Below are positions 14,262 through 27,450 of a stretch of 64,000 bases of DNA, one piece after another. Below the pieces are notes generated by a model. The model saw nothing but the letters and a program-made list of their open reading frames with translations, was not told the origin of the DNA and ran no database searches. This DNA comes from Aquila chrysaetos chrysaetos. Taxonomy: Eukaryota; Chordata; Aves; Accipitriformes; Accipitridae. Within the stretch, counting starts at the first letter, position 1, and every line of letters starts with the position of its first letter. A program made the position numbers and the translations under genes. The DNA lies in the NCBI RefSeq assembly GCF_900496995.4, contig NC_044023.1, forward strand, positions 23,506,453 to 23,570,452. Direction: 5' to 3'.

Positions 14262-17189
14262 AAAATCTGTGATTAAAACCACTCAAGCGATTTCAGCTGA
14301 GTCCTCCTGGGCTGAGCATGGCAAAGATGAATAAGCTTGGCACAAGAGCTGTGCTCATGCTCTGCTCCTGCCAGCTGGGATTTTTCTTCAAGGCCCCACT
14401 TCATTTCCAAACCAAACTTGCACTTTGCAAGCTGCGGGCAGCATGGCCATTGCCCCCCAGTTCTGCCTCAGTGCTCTGTGCTCTTTTGCCCACTTGCCTG
14501 TGTCCCCTTCTGCATAGAAAATGGGAAAATTTGGATGTGTTGCAGTACCTGACAGGATCTTCTGAGCATCTGGAATGTTATGAGAAAAGGAGGGACCTTA
14601 TGTGGTAGAAATATTAGTAGGTAAAGGACAAAATAAGAATGAAGAAGAATAAAATAAGAACAAAGAATAACAAGGACAAGGAGCCTGGCTCCCTGTCACT
14701 AATCCACAAGTTGGAGAACATAAAGTAGCAAATGAAGGTATTTTTGTGGATTTGGTCCTGATGCCAAACTTGTATGAGATGAGCTCTAGGGAGCAACTCT
14801 ACATTAGGGGAAGGATTAATGTAAAAGGTAGGAAAGTAAGAAAAAGCCCCATGTGAACAAATGACTTATGCGGCAGAGTAATTAGATAAGGCATTCACAA
14901 CATGTTCATTGCAGAGATTTAGTTACTTAATTGCTCAGTAGATAATGTGTGTATGTATATACACGCATGCAAGTTATGGATGTTTCTGCATGTAATTATC
15001 TATGAATATGCTATATATCTCTAAAATGGCTGATAAGGGTCTAAGATGACTGTCATGAGTTTAAAATGCCTTTGAACTAAATAGCTTTGCCATTTAACTC
15101 AGCATTTCACTAACAAATGGAAGTTATTAAAAACCTTAGAGGGCAAAACAATCTGGCTTTGCAGAATTTGAAGACAATTCAGGTGTTGGAGGGAAAAACA
15201 GGACTGGTAAATGCTTTTTTTTTCCTTTAAATCTTTTTCTTCCCAAACCAGTCCATCAAGGAAAGCTGTAGCCCAGTGGCCCAAGGCCATCGAGTTACTG
15301 AGGCTTTATGAATGAGTTTGCATCCCTGATGCTGCAGTACGTAGCTGTGTCGTATTCGCAGCCAGTTCCAGCTGGGAAGTGTGTTAGTTTAAATCATTGT
15401 GAAGACAAGGTTGGCTTTAAGTAAGTCATTTTATCTTTCTTTATAATGCTTTGAAGGAGGAAATTTTACTTCTTATGTAACTCTTGAGAGCTGTTATTTC
15501 CAGCCGCCTCACCTGCGAGCGCTGCGCTGAAGGACACGGTTTACAACATGTAGCTGTTGCAGAGCTGTAAACACGCCCGCTGTCTTTATTGAGCAGACTG
15601 GGGTTTCCAAAGGAAACGAGGAAATTAGTCACCCACCTTTCCACGTAAATAAATGAACAGCATGCCTTGCAAAGATAATTTTCCCATAGCTAAATAAATC
15701 TCGGGCAATGGGGGACATATGCCCATCATGTGCCACGACCCTGCACAGAAAGGTGCAAGTTTGGCAGAAAGCTTAGTATGCTTTTGCTCTGGAGGATCTA
15801 CATGTCACGGTTTCCCTGTCTGCTTTGAACTGGGAATCTCCCAGGGCCTTCTGAGGGCTCTTCGTGCTCTGCTTGAGGTGTTTGGTCAGGAAGGTGCTGC
15901 CTGAGTCAGGGGCTGCTCCTTGATGGAGCAGAGACAGGTCTGCAGCAGAAGGGGTCGGACTCCCTCCTGGGCAGGGAGGTTGTCTCACCTGGAGAGGGTT
16001 AAACTCAACCGCTGACAGATATAAACTAGCCTTTACTGGGCTAATGAGGACTTTCCCCAGGGCGTGCTATTCTGCAGTTACTCATCCCCGGGTTTCTGGT
16101 TTGGTCCACTTCGCGAGCTAAGCAAATGGAATAAACTCATTTAGCAATATCTCGGTAAGTAAATCAGCGTTGGCACTGAACAGCGTGTTGTTTGTCACCT
16201 CCTTTCTACTTCTCCCTGAAGAAATGCAAGATTCTCACCTTCACCAAATCCTGTCTATTAAAATCTAAAGCTGGATGATCACATGAACAAGTTCAGGTCC
16301 TACAAATGATAAAATAAACGTCTGCTGCTATAGAGAAGCCAGTTGGTGACCTTTCCCACTCAGCTTCCCTGGTGATTCACAGGTTTTATTTTTTCCAAAG
16401 TACAAAAGCATTTTCCCTGGCAAATGCTCCTTTACTGAAGGTGAAAATGGATAAAATAAGCCCACAAAACAACGAGGGGAGGGTTAGGTCTTTTCACAGT
16501 TATCACTATTTATAACATAAAGCAGCTGAAGTGTGGTGAGCTCTATGGAGAAATGCATGCGTTTCCCCGTGCCAGCCTGAGCTCAATTCCCGAGTTAATT
16601 TCCCCATGTTAACAATTGTTTGGTGTCCTGTATTTTCAGCAGGGAGCTTCTCCATAACCTGGTATACCAATGTGATCTGTTTAAATGATAGTTCTACTCC
16701 TGAGGGCATTTGGCATTTGACTCTATTAAAAAATTCATCAAGAATTGATATACTGCATTTTTCATTTGAAAAATTGCAATCAGGTAGCAAAGTCTGAATA
16801 TTCATACGAGAGTAATATCTTTTCAGCATTCATTAATCTGAGTCAGTAATGAACTACAGGTAAAATGGAGTGATAATTTGGAACAAGTAATTTATTTGAT
16901 TATTTTTCCCATCTTCTCTATTATTAAATATCCATGAACAGTTTAATTGACCTTCCTGAATTTTTCATTTAATATTCAAAGATTTTTTGGTAAATGGTTT
17001 GCAGGGCCGTCGGATGGTTAGTGTCAGCAACCAGCCAGGCTCACCCGGGCTGGCAGGGTAGTGCGGCGGCACCGGAGCAGCCGGTGACAGTGGGGCAGCC
17101 GGTCCCTGCACCCGGAGCTGGCCCCGGGGAGCGGTGCCGGTGCCGGTCCCATACGGAGCTCTGCCCCGCGGGGTGAACTCCTTGGTGGG
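9956..17189. other. Gene-free intergenic stretch with a purine-rich block
   Basis: No supported gene. The plus strand is noticeably purine-rich from about 13,440 to 14,840, including the poly(A) tract at 14,228 and AAGAATAA-type repeats at 14,620-14,680. A small CpG-rich patch occurs at 17,035-17,180 next to the CR1 fossil. Open frames are short and unrecognised. Confidence 0.7.
14228..14265 (+). repeat. Poly(A) tract of 38 bases with one G
   Basis: Thirty-seven As are interrupted by a single G at 14,249. It follows a purine-rich block on the same strand, so it might be the A-tail of a retroposed sequence, but I could not identify a source gene or flanking target-site duplications. Confidence 0.9.
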
Positions 17190-18560
17190 CTGCCCTTTAT
17201 CTTCCTTGCCCAGTTCGTGGCTAATAGGGCAAAACCCTGAAGAACAGGTCATTCCTTCGTCTTTACTGTTATCTTGAATATATTTTAAGTTTCTAAGTTC
17301 TCTCCTCAATCTCTTTTTGGTTTAGGGCTCAGTTCCCCAACTTTGTTTCACCCCTTGGCGATGTTTTCAAGACCTCTGATGTCCCTCGTTGTCCTTTTCT
17401 GATTCCCTCCATTTAGTCCACAACTTTGCTAACAGTTGGTTTATAAAACAGAATGTATTTCTCCAATGAGGACTTATTAGGACTGAACCTGGAGGAAGGA
17501 TTATTTCCCATATCTTGATAGCCACGTTTCCATTTACCATCCCAGAATGATTGCCTCTGTCAGAGCAGCCATCCCCAGCTCCCTTTCCCCAACCCACACA
17601 GTTGTTCCCCAGCCTGGTGTTATGCAATTGTTTATTTCTGCCCAAGTATGGTATCTTGTATTGTCTCTCCTGAACAACATGCTTTCTTTAAAGATTATTT
17701 CTGCAATTTGTCAAGACCTTTTTGAATTTTAATCCTGTCCTCTCATGTGCTTGCAGTCCTTCCCTGCACAGTGTTATCAGCTAATGTAACAAGCATATTC
17801 CTTCTTCTGTCATGCAAGTCATTAATGAAAAAATTAATAATACTGAGTTCAAGGCAGGTCTCTCTGAAACCGTGCTTGATTCATCCTTTCGTTTTGAATA
17901 GAACTGTTTTCTGGAAATGAATGGTCTTCTAGCAAGCTTTGTAGCCTGTATACGTATCACCAAATGCCATGTTAATGGTTAAGGCTAAAGTCAAGCTATG
18001 CTGCTTTAGTGTCCCATAGAAGGAAATGCAGTTGGTATGGTGTGATTCAACAAATGCTGTTTGCTGCTGCTCATGCCTTCGGTATCTTGTTGCTTTTCTA
18101 GAAAGATTGAGTATTTTTCTGTGAATCAATGGTTTGTGAGCTGGTATGTAAAGCTGTACCTTTTCCTCCTTCTTAAAGACATGGTTACTTTTTCCCTGTC
18201 TTTCCTTCTTCGGTCTTCCATGATAATAGTTAAGATTCTGATATTGCTTTAGACAGTTCCTTAAGTATGCGAAGATAAAGCTCATCAGCATAACCAATTT
18301 GAAAACATCTAAATTAGCCAGGCACTCTCACCATTCCCTTTTTATGAGATTACAATCTTCCCTCTTTGTTACAGTATTATTGTGCCGACCATCTGCTCTC
18401 AGTTGGCCTTTTTCACGAAGATTGAAGCAAAGAAAGCTTATTAAACACTCAGCTTGCTTGGTTAATGGCTTTCCCACTCCTTTTTTGGTCTTCCTTTATT
18501 ACTAATGTACTTACAGAATGCTATCTTGTTAATTGCCCCACGCTTTGTACCCTGACCTCT
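17190..18560 (-). mobile_element. Degenerate CR1-type LINE fragment (reverse transcriptase part of ORF2)
   Basis: Translated on the minus strand, scattered pieces match the CR1 LINE reverse transcriptase in the expected order. SVLLIFSLMT (about 17,846-17,817) precedes ADNT at 17,781-17,770, a decayed form of the catalytic [F/Y]ADD box. GRNKQLHNTRLG follows near 17,642-17,607, then WEIILPPGSVLISPHW (17,510-17,463), and KKRLRRELRNL near 17,320. These correspond to the palm motif and the conserved C-terminal blocks of CR1. Reading frame changes between blocks and there are several stops, so it cannot encode a working enzyme. The element reads right to left, with its 3' part near 17.2 kb; the upstream boundary near 18.56 kb is approximate. 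Divergence implies an old insertion. This is from recalled family patterns; a RepeatMasker run would fix the exact subfamily. Confidence 0.82.
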
Positions 18561-20120
18561 CCGACTTCGTCACTGTACTCCTCTGCCTGATGAAACGCTT
18601 GCTGAACTTTTTCAAATGCTAGAGCTCAGGCTATGCACTGAAATTCCTACACGTTAAATCCACAGAGAATGTATAATCAGTTTTCACCTTCCAATGATAC
18701 TTGTGTGTCAGGCCTCTCCTATGAAAAGCAAGGCGGTGGCAGCCCCTCAGCTAACACCGACCTGAGACCATGGCCAGATTCTATAGGCAGGAGAAGGCAA
18801 AAACCCACAAGTGAAATTGTCGAGATGACCAATTTTTTTCAATCTAGTCATATTCAATTTGTTCAAATGGCATTAACTTTTTTCCCAAGTTCTCCTCTCC
18901 TGACTTGTTCTGTTCTCAGTGCAGTGCCTAGATTATTTCTTAGGTCTTTAGAGCTCTCTGTGGATTTCCCTTTATTGGTCCCCAGTCTACAAGTAATTAT
19001 TCTCTGTCCTTGATCCTTTTAAAATAGCTACTGCAGCAAGTTTCACCTTTGTAAGTATGTGACCTCAAAGGCACAAGAAAAGTCCTTCTCAATTACATTG
19101 GACAGCTTGTAAACAGATTTCCAAATTTTTCCAGCCATATGTAAACACACTAGGGTTTGGGGGGGGAGAGGGGGGAAGTAGTTCTAGTCACAGAGATGTA
19201 GCTCAATACAGACTTCTGGTTTGAATTCACTCATGGCATAGCAATTTAGATAATAAGATGGGGAACATAATAACGTGAAACTTCAATGTTGTAACTTCAT
19301 TTTTTTTTTACTCTCACACTAGAGACTTGGGAAATGAAGAGAACTCCGATTTGCAAAGCTAAATAAAACAAAAGCGCAGAGGAACCTGACTGGGCGTGCT
19401 GACCTTTTCAGTTTTCAAGCAACTCGAAACTGAATCTTACTTGGAACTGGCCATTATCACTGTTTTCTCATGCAGAGCCATTAACCTATAACTTACTGCA
19501 AGCAAACTGTTCTTTACTGGTATAAAAAAAATCCCAGCCTTAGTCATTTTCTCCTGAAGCATCTAAAATCAGATAAGCTTTATGAGCTCCCAATATTTCT
19601 AACCTGCATAAGATACTGGAAGAAAATAAAAATGCACACTGTTGGTTATATAATGCAAAATGACTGAGATTTAGCAGAAATTTTGTATCTATCTAAATTC
19701 TTGGAAACTGAAAAGCAGAAGCCTTTGCTGCAGGATGCTGCCTTTTGAGGGGAGCTGGTAGGACAGCCTAAGCCCAGCCCTTAGGTAACTCATGCCTGGA
19801 AGCAGCTCTGGGTAGCACTGAGCAAGTGTGGTGCTACAGGTAGCATCATAATTTGCTCTCCATGTCAGACTGGAGGAACCTATTTCTTGCAGAAAACCCA
19901 GCTGGAGAACATTTAGCAGGGTGATCTAACCAGCAAATATCCCCTCCAGTTTTCCCACAGCCTGAACTGGTGTGTGAGTGTGTTGCAAAGCAAATGCAGA
20001 GTGAGCAGAACAGAAAGAGACTGACATTGTCAGTACTCCTACTATGTTAAATGGAAATAACTACTACTTGCTAGCGTTTCCCTTGTACTAGTCAATTGCT
20101 AGGAATATGTACATTGCATG

Positions 20121-20156
20121 TTGATAAATGCATAGGTCGGATTTGATAAATGCATA
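20121..20156 (+). repeat. Direct repeat TTGATAAATGCATA, two copies 22 bp apart
   Basis: Perfect 14-base copies at 20,121-20,134 and 20,143-20,156. The AT-rich ATGCAT core resembles an octamer/POU half-site, but function is unknown. Confidence 0.85.
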
Positions 20157-21271
20157 CATCCTGCCATATGCAGGAAGACCGAGTCTGGGGTGAGCAGCAC
20201 TCACCCGGGTGCTCCTGGCTGGCGGTCCTCGCGGCAGCTCCATCACGTTGTGCCTCTTCGTTGTTTTCCAGGTAGCCGAGTTTCAAGGGAGAAAAATCCT
20301 GATCTTCCACTCCCAACTGTGCTAAGAAGGATGGCCAAAAATGAGGAACTGGAGACCAAAGGTACAATTTTAAACTGCAGCTGCCACAAGAAGGCTTTAC
20401 CTATAGCTATGCAGGTCTCCAGGCAGTTGTAGCTTTTTTTCCTGGCTCTTTCTTTGTAGCTCTTTGGTTGAAAAGAAGAAATGAAAAGCTTGGTCTGGAA
20501 TCTCTAATTCTGAGTCAATCACTCACAGGTAGATTGTTACTGGTCGATCACTGTTCAAGATTACCGGATTTTCCAGACTTACTTGTTTGAAATGTAGAAG
20601 TTTTTGTAGTAACTGCAGCCAGTGTACTGCAAACTTGTGCAGAAGGTGAGCAGCCTTTATGCAGCTGTAAGGAGGGATCCACAGAGAAATTGTGTTCTGC
20701 TTTTTGAGCAAGTCCCTTTTTTGACAAGAGAATTGAAATATCAAGCCAATTAAAATGCCAAGGGATTTTCAAAACATAGTCTTAACAGAGAAAATATGCC
20801 TTTAAAAGTAAATGATGTAAGCAAATAACAAAATCTTGATAGCTGACACCAGCTAAAAGTGGTTTATAAATAAGGGCTTTTTTCCTTCTTACCCATTGCT
20901 TCAAGCAGTCACTCAAAAAAATTTATCTTCCAGTTCAGTGAGTAAAGAGTTTAAGGTCTGTCTTTGGTGATGGGAAGGACCAGCTCTGCAATGCAAGCAT
21001 GCATGCTTCAATACATCGTGATATTTTCTGATATATAAACTGAAGAGTAAAAAAACAGAGGATGGTCTAAAGGTCAGTATAATAAAATAGCAGAAACTAC
21101 TGATTCCCCTCAGAGTTTATGATCCGAGGAAGATCTCTTGTTTCAATTGATAAGATTTCCAAAAAGCTGTACTAAACTTTTAGAGAAGAGGAAGCCATTC
21201 CAGGGGGTACACGTGGTATGATCAATTCACTGCTTTCTTGAATCTCCTGAGAAGTAATTAACACGACTGTA

Positions 21272-21288
21272 TTTTTTTTTTTTTTTTT
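21272..21288 (+). repeat. Poly(T) tract (17 bases)
   Basis: Simple homopolymer in intergenic DNA. Confidence 0.95.
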
Positions 21289-22131
21289 GAGGGAACTCAT
21301 TTGGGGTCAGGAGGAAAAATTAGTTTTCCTCCTCCCCATAGTCTTTTACTGGAGATATTTAAAGGCAATGCAGAGCTTTCCGTTTCCATCCCAGGAGCCC
21401 TTGAAAATGCAGAGGTGGGTGCCCAGTCGCACAGTCTGTGATGAGACGTGTTTTGTGCTAGACAAATGCTATGGTACCCTGACAGCAGGGATGCTTCTAT
21501 TTTGTCATTTGCTCTTCTCACCCTAGAAAAATAAAGACCCTTGAGCTTTTTTAGTTACTGAATTGGAAACTGTTAAATTGTGCTGAGCCATTGCTTGAAG
21601 TAGTGGAAAAAATGGTTGAAAAAGTTATTTGCTCAATAATCACATGAGCTGGATCTGCTTCTCCTCTGTCTCTCTCAATGGCTGTCAGCTATCAAGAACA
21701 TTTTTTCTCCTGAAGATGAAGAAAAAAACCTCACCTTTTTTTGATATTTAGTTTTATATGATATTGGAAAAGCTAAATCATGTTTTAGCTTCAAAAATCT
21801 TATTTAAAATCTTTTGACAGGCACTTAAAGCTTCCTTATATACCACTGCTACAGGGCCTGGTTTTTATCATATTTATGCTGTTGGAGTGCCTCTACTTAA
21901 AGGCATGTTCTTCAGGTGCAAGTGCTACAAGTAAAATCAGAATGAGGTTTGTTTTCTTGTTTCCCTCACTGCCAATGTTTTTACGGAGCTGTTGAACTAC
22001 ACTTGCTGAGTTTTACCTTGACGCTTTAATTTGGAGGCAATCTAATATGTTCTGACTGAAAATTTTAAAGTGGAAGTCCCAGCGCACAGCAGTAACAAGG
22101 CATAGATTTCATCATACTTGACCCATTATCA

Positions 22132-22148
22132 TTTTTTTTTTTTTTTTT
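22132..22148 (+). repeat. Poly(T) tract (17 bases)
   Basis: Simple homopolymer in intergenic DNA. Confidence 0.95.
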
Positions 22149-25100
22149 AATCTGCCACTTTAGAAACTGTGTGTTGTTTCACTCCAGGTATTTTAACAGC
22201 TCATTTTAGTCTTGCTAACATTGCTGTGTCACGGTTCATGTCTTTTCTGACATGAAGCTATCAAATTCTTCCATTTACTCTTCCATTTTACCCCTGCTTA
22301 CAAATGAGATTTAGAGAAGCTAAAACCTTTCTGTGTCTAAGGTCTCTTTTATTTCAGTAGTGTTGCCCTTTGCATTTCATAATTGCTGATGTATGATTTC
22401 AGTCGGAAGACTGTACAACCTTGTAAAATACTTTGAAGAATGACTATTTTAAATATACTAGAAAGTAAAAATTGTTAAAAATGCATCAATGTGGCTTTCA
22501 TAGAATTTAAATTTCTGTAAAATGGAAATGTTTCAAAATATCCCAGTGTTTCTGTTTCCCCCCAGTACCCTTTGCCAGCTTCTCTTAAAATTTAGACCAG
22601 AATTTGGCCTGTCTGTGGTTTTTTTGGTGCTCATCTTGTTTCTGATGTGTCACCTGTCCCTCCCTCTGCTTAAACCAGCTAGGGCTGAGCAAGAGCGAAA
22701 CCAGGTACCCAAAGGCGAGCCTGCCAGCTCTGCTGGTGAGCTCTCCAGGCAGCACAAAGAAACTGGAGGTGTCACTGTCTGCATTAATATCTGTTCATCC
22801 TTGTGTGCAATCATCTGGTGCTTTTCACAAAATTCACATATATTTTATTTTAAAATGTGACAGGAGCATGTTTTTCCGTCTTTTCACCAATAAATATAGC
22901 TGGAAGGATGCGTAGAGGAGAGTTGTGCCCCCTCGCTGACTGATGCACCGTGACACAGGGTGTAGAGGAAATTCAACACTTTGTCACTTCAGCCGTTGAC
23001 AAAGTGAGTCACCGCGCAGAGGTCCCAACTGCTCGCGTGGATGCAGATCCAGGCTCCCCTCCGCGAGCGCAGGGTGTTAGTCAGGCATCCCAACCTACGG
23101 CGGCAACCAGGAACGCTGGGTGGGGGAATGGCTGGCATAATTCAGCAGGATGCTGTGCGTCGGTAAACATCATCTTTATTTTTTTGAACGTGGCCGTGTC
23201 TGTATGAGTCGGTTGGATGAAGATGACTCACACAGAATAAAGTTGTGGTTATGAATGGTCGCCCAAGATATACATTTGCATTATAGCTCAGCAAAGCTGA
23301 GCCAGGTCTCAGCCCCAGTCCGTATGGGCTGCCAGCCTTGGTGTGGCGTGAAGGAGCTTGGCCGTGGAGGTGGGTGCGCAACCCTGGCTCGTTTTCCCTT
23401 TCTCGCAGAGCCTCACGCTATTATTGTCTTTGTAGTACTCGTGGAAAAAACTTTGGTTTTCTTTTTGAGCTCTAGAGAAGTGTTTTATGATAGGAGTGGC
23501 AAATTTGCACCTTGTTTGGCTCTGAAAACCTCAATTCCCTTCACCATCATCGTGAACTGAGGACAGGGAGCATCAAGTACACAGAGCAGTTTCAGGTAAT
23601 TTGGTAGGGAAGATGTTGTAGAAACGTACAATATCTCATTATTGGGCAGTTATTGCCCAAAGTACTGATTGCTTTGGATACAGTAGACGGCAGCTGGGTC
23701 ACAACCTGGCTCTTCCCTTGCTAACACCAGAGCGAGGGCGTCCCGCTGGGTGCAAGCTGTGCCAGGAAGAAGGAGGTTTAATTTTCTGGTGATGTGCAGT
23801 TACGCATTGCTAAGTCCTGATGCTTGAGCATCGTTTCTGAAGCTGGATCCAGCTACGCTGACAGTCACTTTGTATCTGATGGGCCTCTTACATAAAGGAG
23901 GAGCAAACAGCATGAAATGTTGCCGGCGGAAATAAAAGGTAATGCCCAGCTGCTTAGACATTGATACTATTTCTTTTTTTATCTATAAACCAGACTTTTG
24001 GTAAGATGAACTCTGAAGGAAGCAGATCTAGTATTTACAACTTGGAGAGCGAAGTCCCCATTTCATATTTGGAAACGAAAGACAACATTTATTTGTTCTT
24101 TATCTTTGAGTTTTAAGCCTGTTTCCACACCAAAAAAGTGTGGGAGAAGAATGAGAGATAAAACTGTGCTTGAAATACAAGCTATTCTTTGAAGCTCTTA
24201 CAATATTTTAAAGCTTTTCCCTACAGCTGTTTATTCCATGCACTTAACGTCTGTTTTATGCTTTGATATATTTCGCAATTATTTTTCATCCTTAATTTGA
24301 TTTTCTTTTAATAATGTTGTTCAGAACAATAGTGGGTGACAAAGACGAGTAGCATGCATCAGATAATCCCTATCTGACCAAGATGAGTTGTTTTAATTAC
24401 GTACATGTACATATTGTGCCATAGATCTACTTAAAGGCTTTATGATTTTAGGAGGCAATACTATGGGAAAATAACTTTGCAAAGGATTCAAAGTGTTAGT
24501 TCAAATAGTCTTGCTTTTACACATCATATGCATTATGGTTTTCCACTTACAAGACAACAGTTTGCCGTTCAATTAACAGGTGCACTATCAAGCCACTGTG
24601 TAGGACAGAGCTCAGAAAGCTGGATCCTTAGGAAGGATGCTGTGGTTGGGGTATTTCCCTTAAAATCCCAGTGAGGAGTGAGATTCCTTGGTCCTACTGA
24701 AACCACCAGAAGTGCCATGCAAGAGAAGTCTGACCCCCCCATTTTCATGCCATACTTTGTACTCTCTTGTTAAAGTACACATAATTTTGTTATGAATTAT
24801 GAATATTATACACATTGCCTCTTTTCCCATTTTTTTTTTCTCCAGTTACATGAATAGGCTGTTTTCTGACAGTATTTGATTATCTTGTTTGTCTACAGCT
24901 AGCTTTGATTTCACTGCTGGTAAGTTTTCTCTGAGAATTAGATATTGCTTAGATATACAAGCACTACTCTAACCAGGAGGTTCTGTCTCTGACAAAGGAA
25001 TGGGAACGTAATGGAGTTTTTCAGTGTTCTCTATTATAACTCTATTATATATTACTTATATGGTATCTAGCTGTGGGTAGTATATTTTTTTTATTCCCTG

Positions 25101-25851
25101 GCAATTCTAAATTGCCTAGGGAAAAATATAAAGCTTTGTTTAAAACAAAAATTATTAAAAATTTTTGTTTCATCCCAGAATCAACAAAGTCTTCAATTTG
25201 ACCTCACATTAGATATTTCATTTTAGTTGCTAAGTAATTTACTATTTTTAACATAGAATAACATTCCAAATAAAAAATTTGACCCAAAGTGTTTTGATGA
25301 GAAAGAAATGTTACTTAAACACTAAAAAATTAAGACAACTTGCTGAAATTGATGGATAGTTGTGAAGCATTTAGATCAGCCGGAATTTGTGTTTTTTTCA
25401 AAAGGAAAAGTTTTTTAACAAACTTTTCTCTAGCTCAAGGTCAGCCCTTGCCACATGCGTATACTACATTTTACATACAGTCAGACTTGTACAGATTTAT
25501 GTTCTTAGGAGAGGAAATTTATCCTCGGTGCCCGAACTCCCTAAAATGTAGTAAATAGTAACCCCTAAAAGCAGAGCCGCTGGGTGCAGCCCCCGGAGGT
25601 GCCAGACGTGATTTCCACTGACAGCAGTGCGGTAGGGATGACCTGCTATTGCTGTATCCAAGGAGGGCTTGGAGATAATTAACAATCAGCTATATTATCT
25701 ATGCTATCTGTACAGTAACTGTGATGATAGCCCCCAGAAGTACATGTATTGTGCTGACACGTGGTGAGAATAAACTACATGTTAACTCCATCCTGCACCC
25801 TGTCCCCCCAGCCACAGTTTTTTCTTTTTTTCATTTGTCATCAAAACATTC

Positions 25852-25892
25852 CTTTTTTTCTTTTTTCTTTTTTCTTTTTTTTTTTTTTTTTT
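25852..25892 (+). repeat. T-rich low-complexity tract
   Basis: T runs separated by single Cs, ending in about 18 consecutive Ts. Together with the following TAATAG it resembles a polypyrimidine tract, but no exon follows that I can support. Confidence 0.95.
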
Positions 25893-27124
25893 AATAGGCT
25901 CCCTGGCTTTGTCTCTAGGTACATTTGAACTTTATTTTCTCACTTTTCAGCTGAGTCTTCTACCCATCATGATGCAAATGAACACATTTGTACGATTTCA
26001 TCTACCACGAGAGCTCTGTCATTGTCTCTCAGCTGCCCAAAATTAAAACAATCCATTTTTGTTGTCTGTGGCTCTTCGTACAACACGCCGGCAAGGACTG
26101 CTGTGGGGACGGGACGTCCAGCCTCGCGAATGGGATGTTTTGAAAGAACCATCATTAAAATTGCATCAGCTTCCGCTCTTACCTAATAGTTGGGAGCTGG
26201 CACATAGTGGGAGCTGGAAGGGAAGAAGGAGGATGGAGACCGGGGCTGTGCCGAGCTGTGCCAGCGTCCTGGCACGTTTTGCCCGGGGAGCTCCAGGCTG
26301 GAAGACGAGGTCTTCACCCCGCTGCGGGCAGGTTTCCCCAAGGGACGACATGCCCCTGAGTAACTCTTTTACCCCTGCCCTGCTGTCCATAAGCACTCCT
26401 GACACAAGGCAAAATAGAGAATACATTGCTTGACTAGTTTGTTCAGTGAGATTATTAGCTCCTATATAAGCATTGTTACGCTGTAGTTTGTTGCTATATG
26501 TTCTATGTATTTTAGACTAGATGATGACCTTTAAAAGGAATTAATATTCTTATTTTTCAGTGCTTAGGTATTTTAATCCTTTCTTTACATTTCCTTTTAA
26601 AACCATTTTTATTATTTAAAGCCCACCTCTGTGTGCCTTAATATGAGACTCTCATTCAATTTCATTTTATATCTGTGATATAAATCTTTGATCTTTATTT
26701 TAGCTTTGTCTGTGTTGTAGCCACTAAGGAAAATGCTAAAGATGTCTTTGATTTTCTGTCATTACAACTGGGATCAGGTTTGTCATAGAATTCAGTGTGA
26801 GGTAATGCTTCTCCAATCTAGTTCTCACATTTTAAGAATAAAAGTCAACAAAATGCCACTACAGATTTCTTTTTTTTTTTGGTGCTGTAAATTGCATTTT
26901 GATGATTCTCCACTATTGAAAGAGCACTCCCTCAGCACTGCCAGGAAGCATCCCTTGGTGCTTCTAGCAAGAATTGTCATGGTGATGCATTCTGTTGACC
27001 ACGTTTTGAAACACAGATTGTTTCTAATTTTGTTTCTTTAATTTACTCTGGGTACTGTAATATGTCTGTTTTCTTCTCTCACTCTCTGGTTTTTTGAGAT
27101 TTTTATCGCAACAAACTATACATA

Positions 27125-27130
<6 letters not shown>

Positions 27131-27165
<35 letters not shown>
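27131..27165 (+). repeat. (TA)n followed by (CA)n microsatellite
   Basis: About 12 TA units (27,131-27,155) run directly into about five CA units. It sits immediately to the left of CpG-rich block 2. Confidence 0.95.
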
Positions 27166-27214
27166 TAGGATCTGCCCTCTCACCTTCACGTATGTAAAAC
27201 GCGCTGGCTGATAT

Positions 27215-27450
27215 TTTCTTGCTGGCTTGTCCCTACGTAGGTTTGTGCTGTGGCTGCAGCCCCCGAATCGTGCCGTCCTTGGCCTCGCCGGTTCGGCAGC
27301 GCCGGCTCTGCCCTCTCCGCGTGCCGGCACCCAGCTGCCAAAAGGGCATCTCTTCCTCCGCTGCCGGACCGCCGCCTCGGCGCGGATCCCAGAGTGCTCT
27401 TCTTGCAGGAGGGTGCTATTTTGCAGCCGCTATAGAAGATGTACTTCAGA
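27215..27450. promoter_or_regulatory. Orphan CpG-rich block 2
   Basis: About 230 bases rich in GC and CpG directly follow a TA/CA microsatellite in AT-rich DNA. The short length makes it a weak CpG island. Open frames crossing it (to about 27,690 on plus) resemble no protein I know. Confidence 0.45.

Larger units (their letters stand above)
18561..27130. other. Gene-free intergenic stretch
   Basis: No supported gene. Short GC-richer patches occur near 20,180-20,260, 23,000-23,110 and 26,220-26,350 without further structure. A 14-bp perfect palindrome lies at 20,995-21,008 and a hairpin at 23,642-23,660. Confidence 0.7.

Noticed and set aside
25852..25900. Long polypyrimidine tract as a splice acceptor
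   Set aside because: The sequence after TAATAG shows no coding similarity and no paired donor context could be supported.
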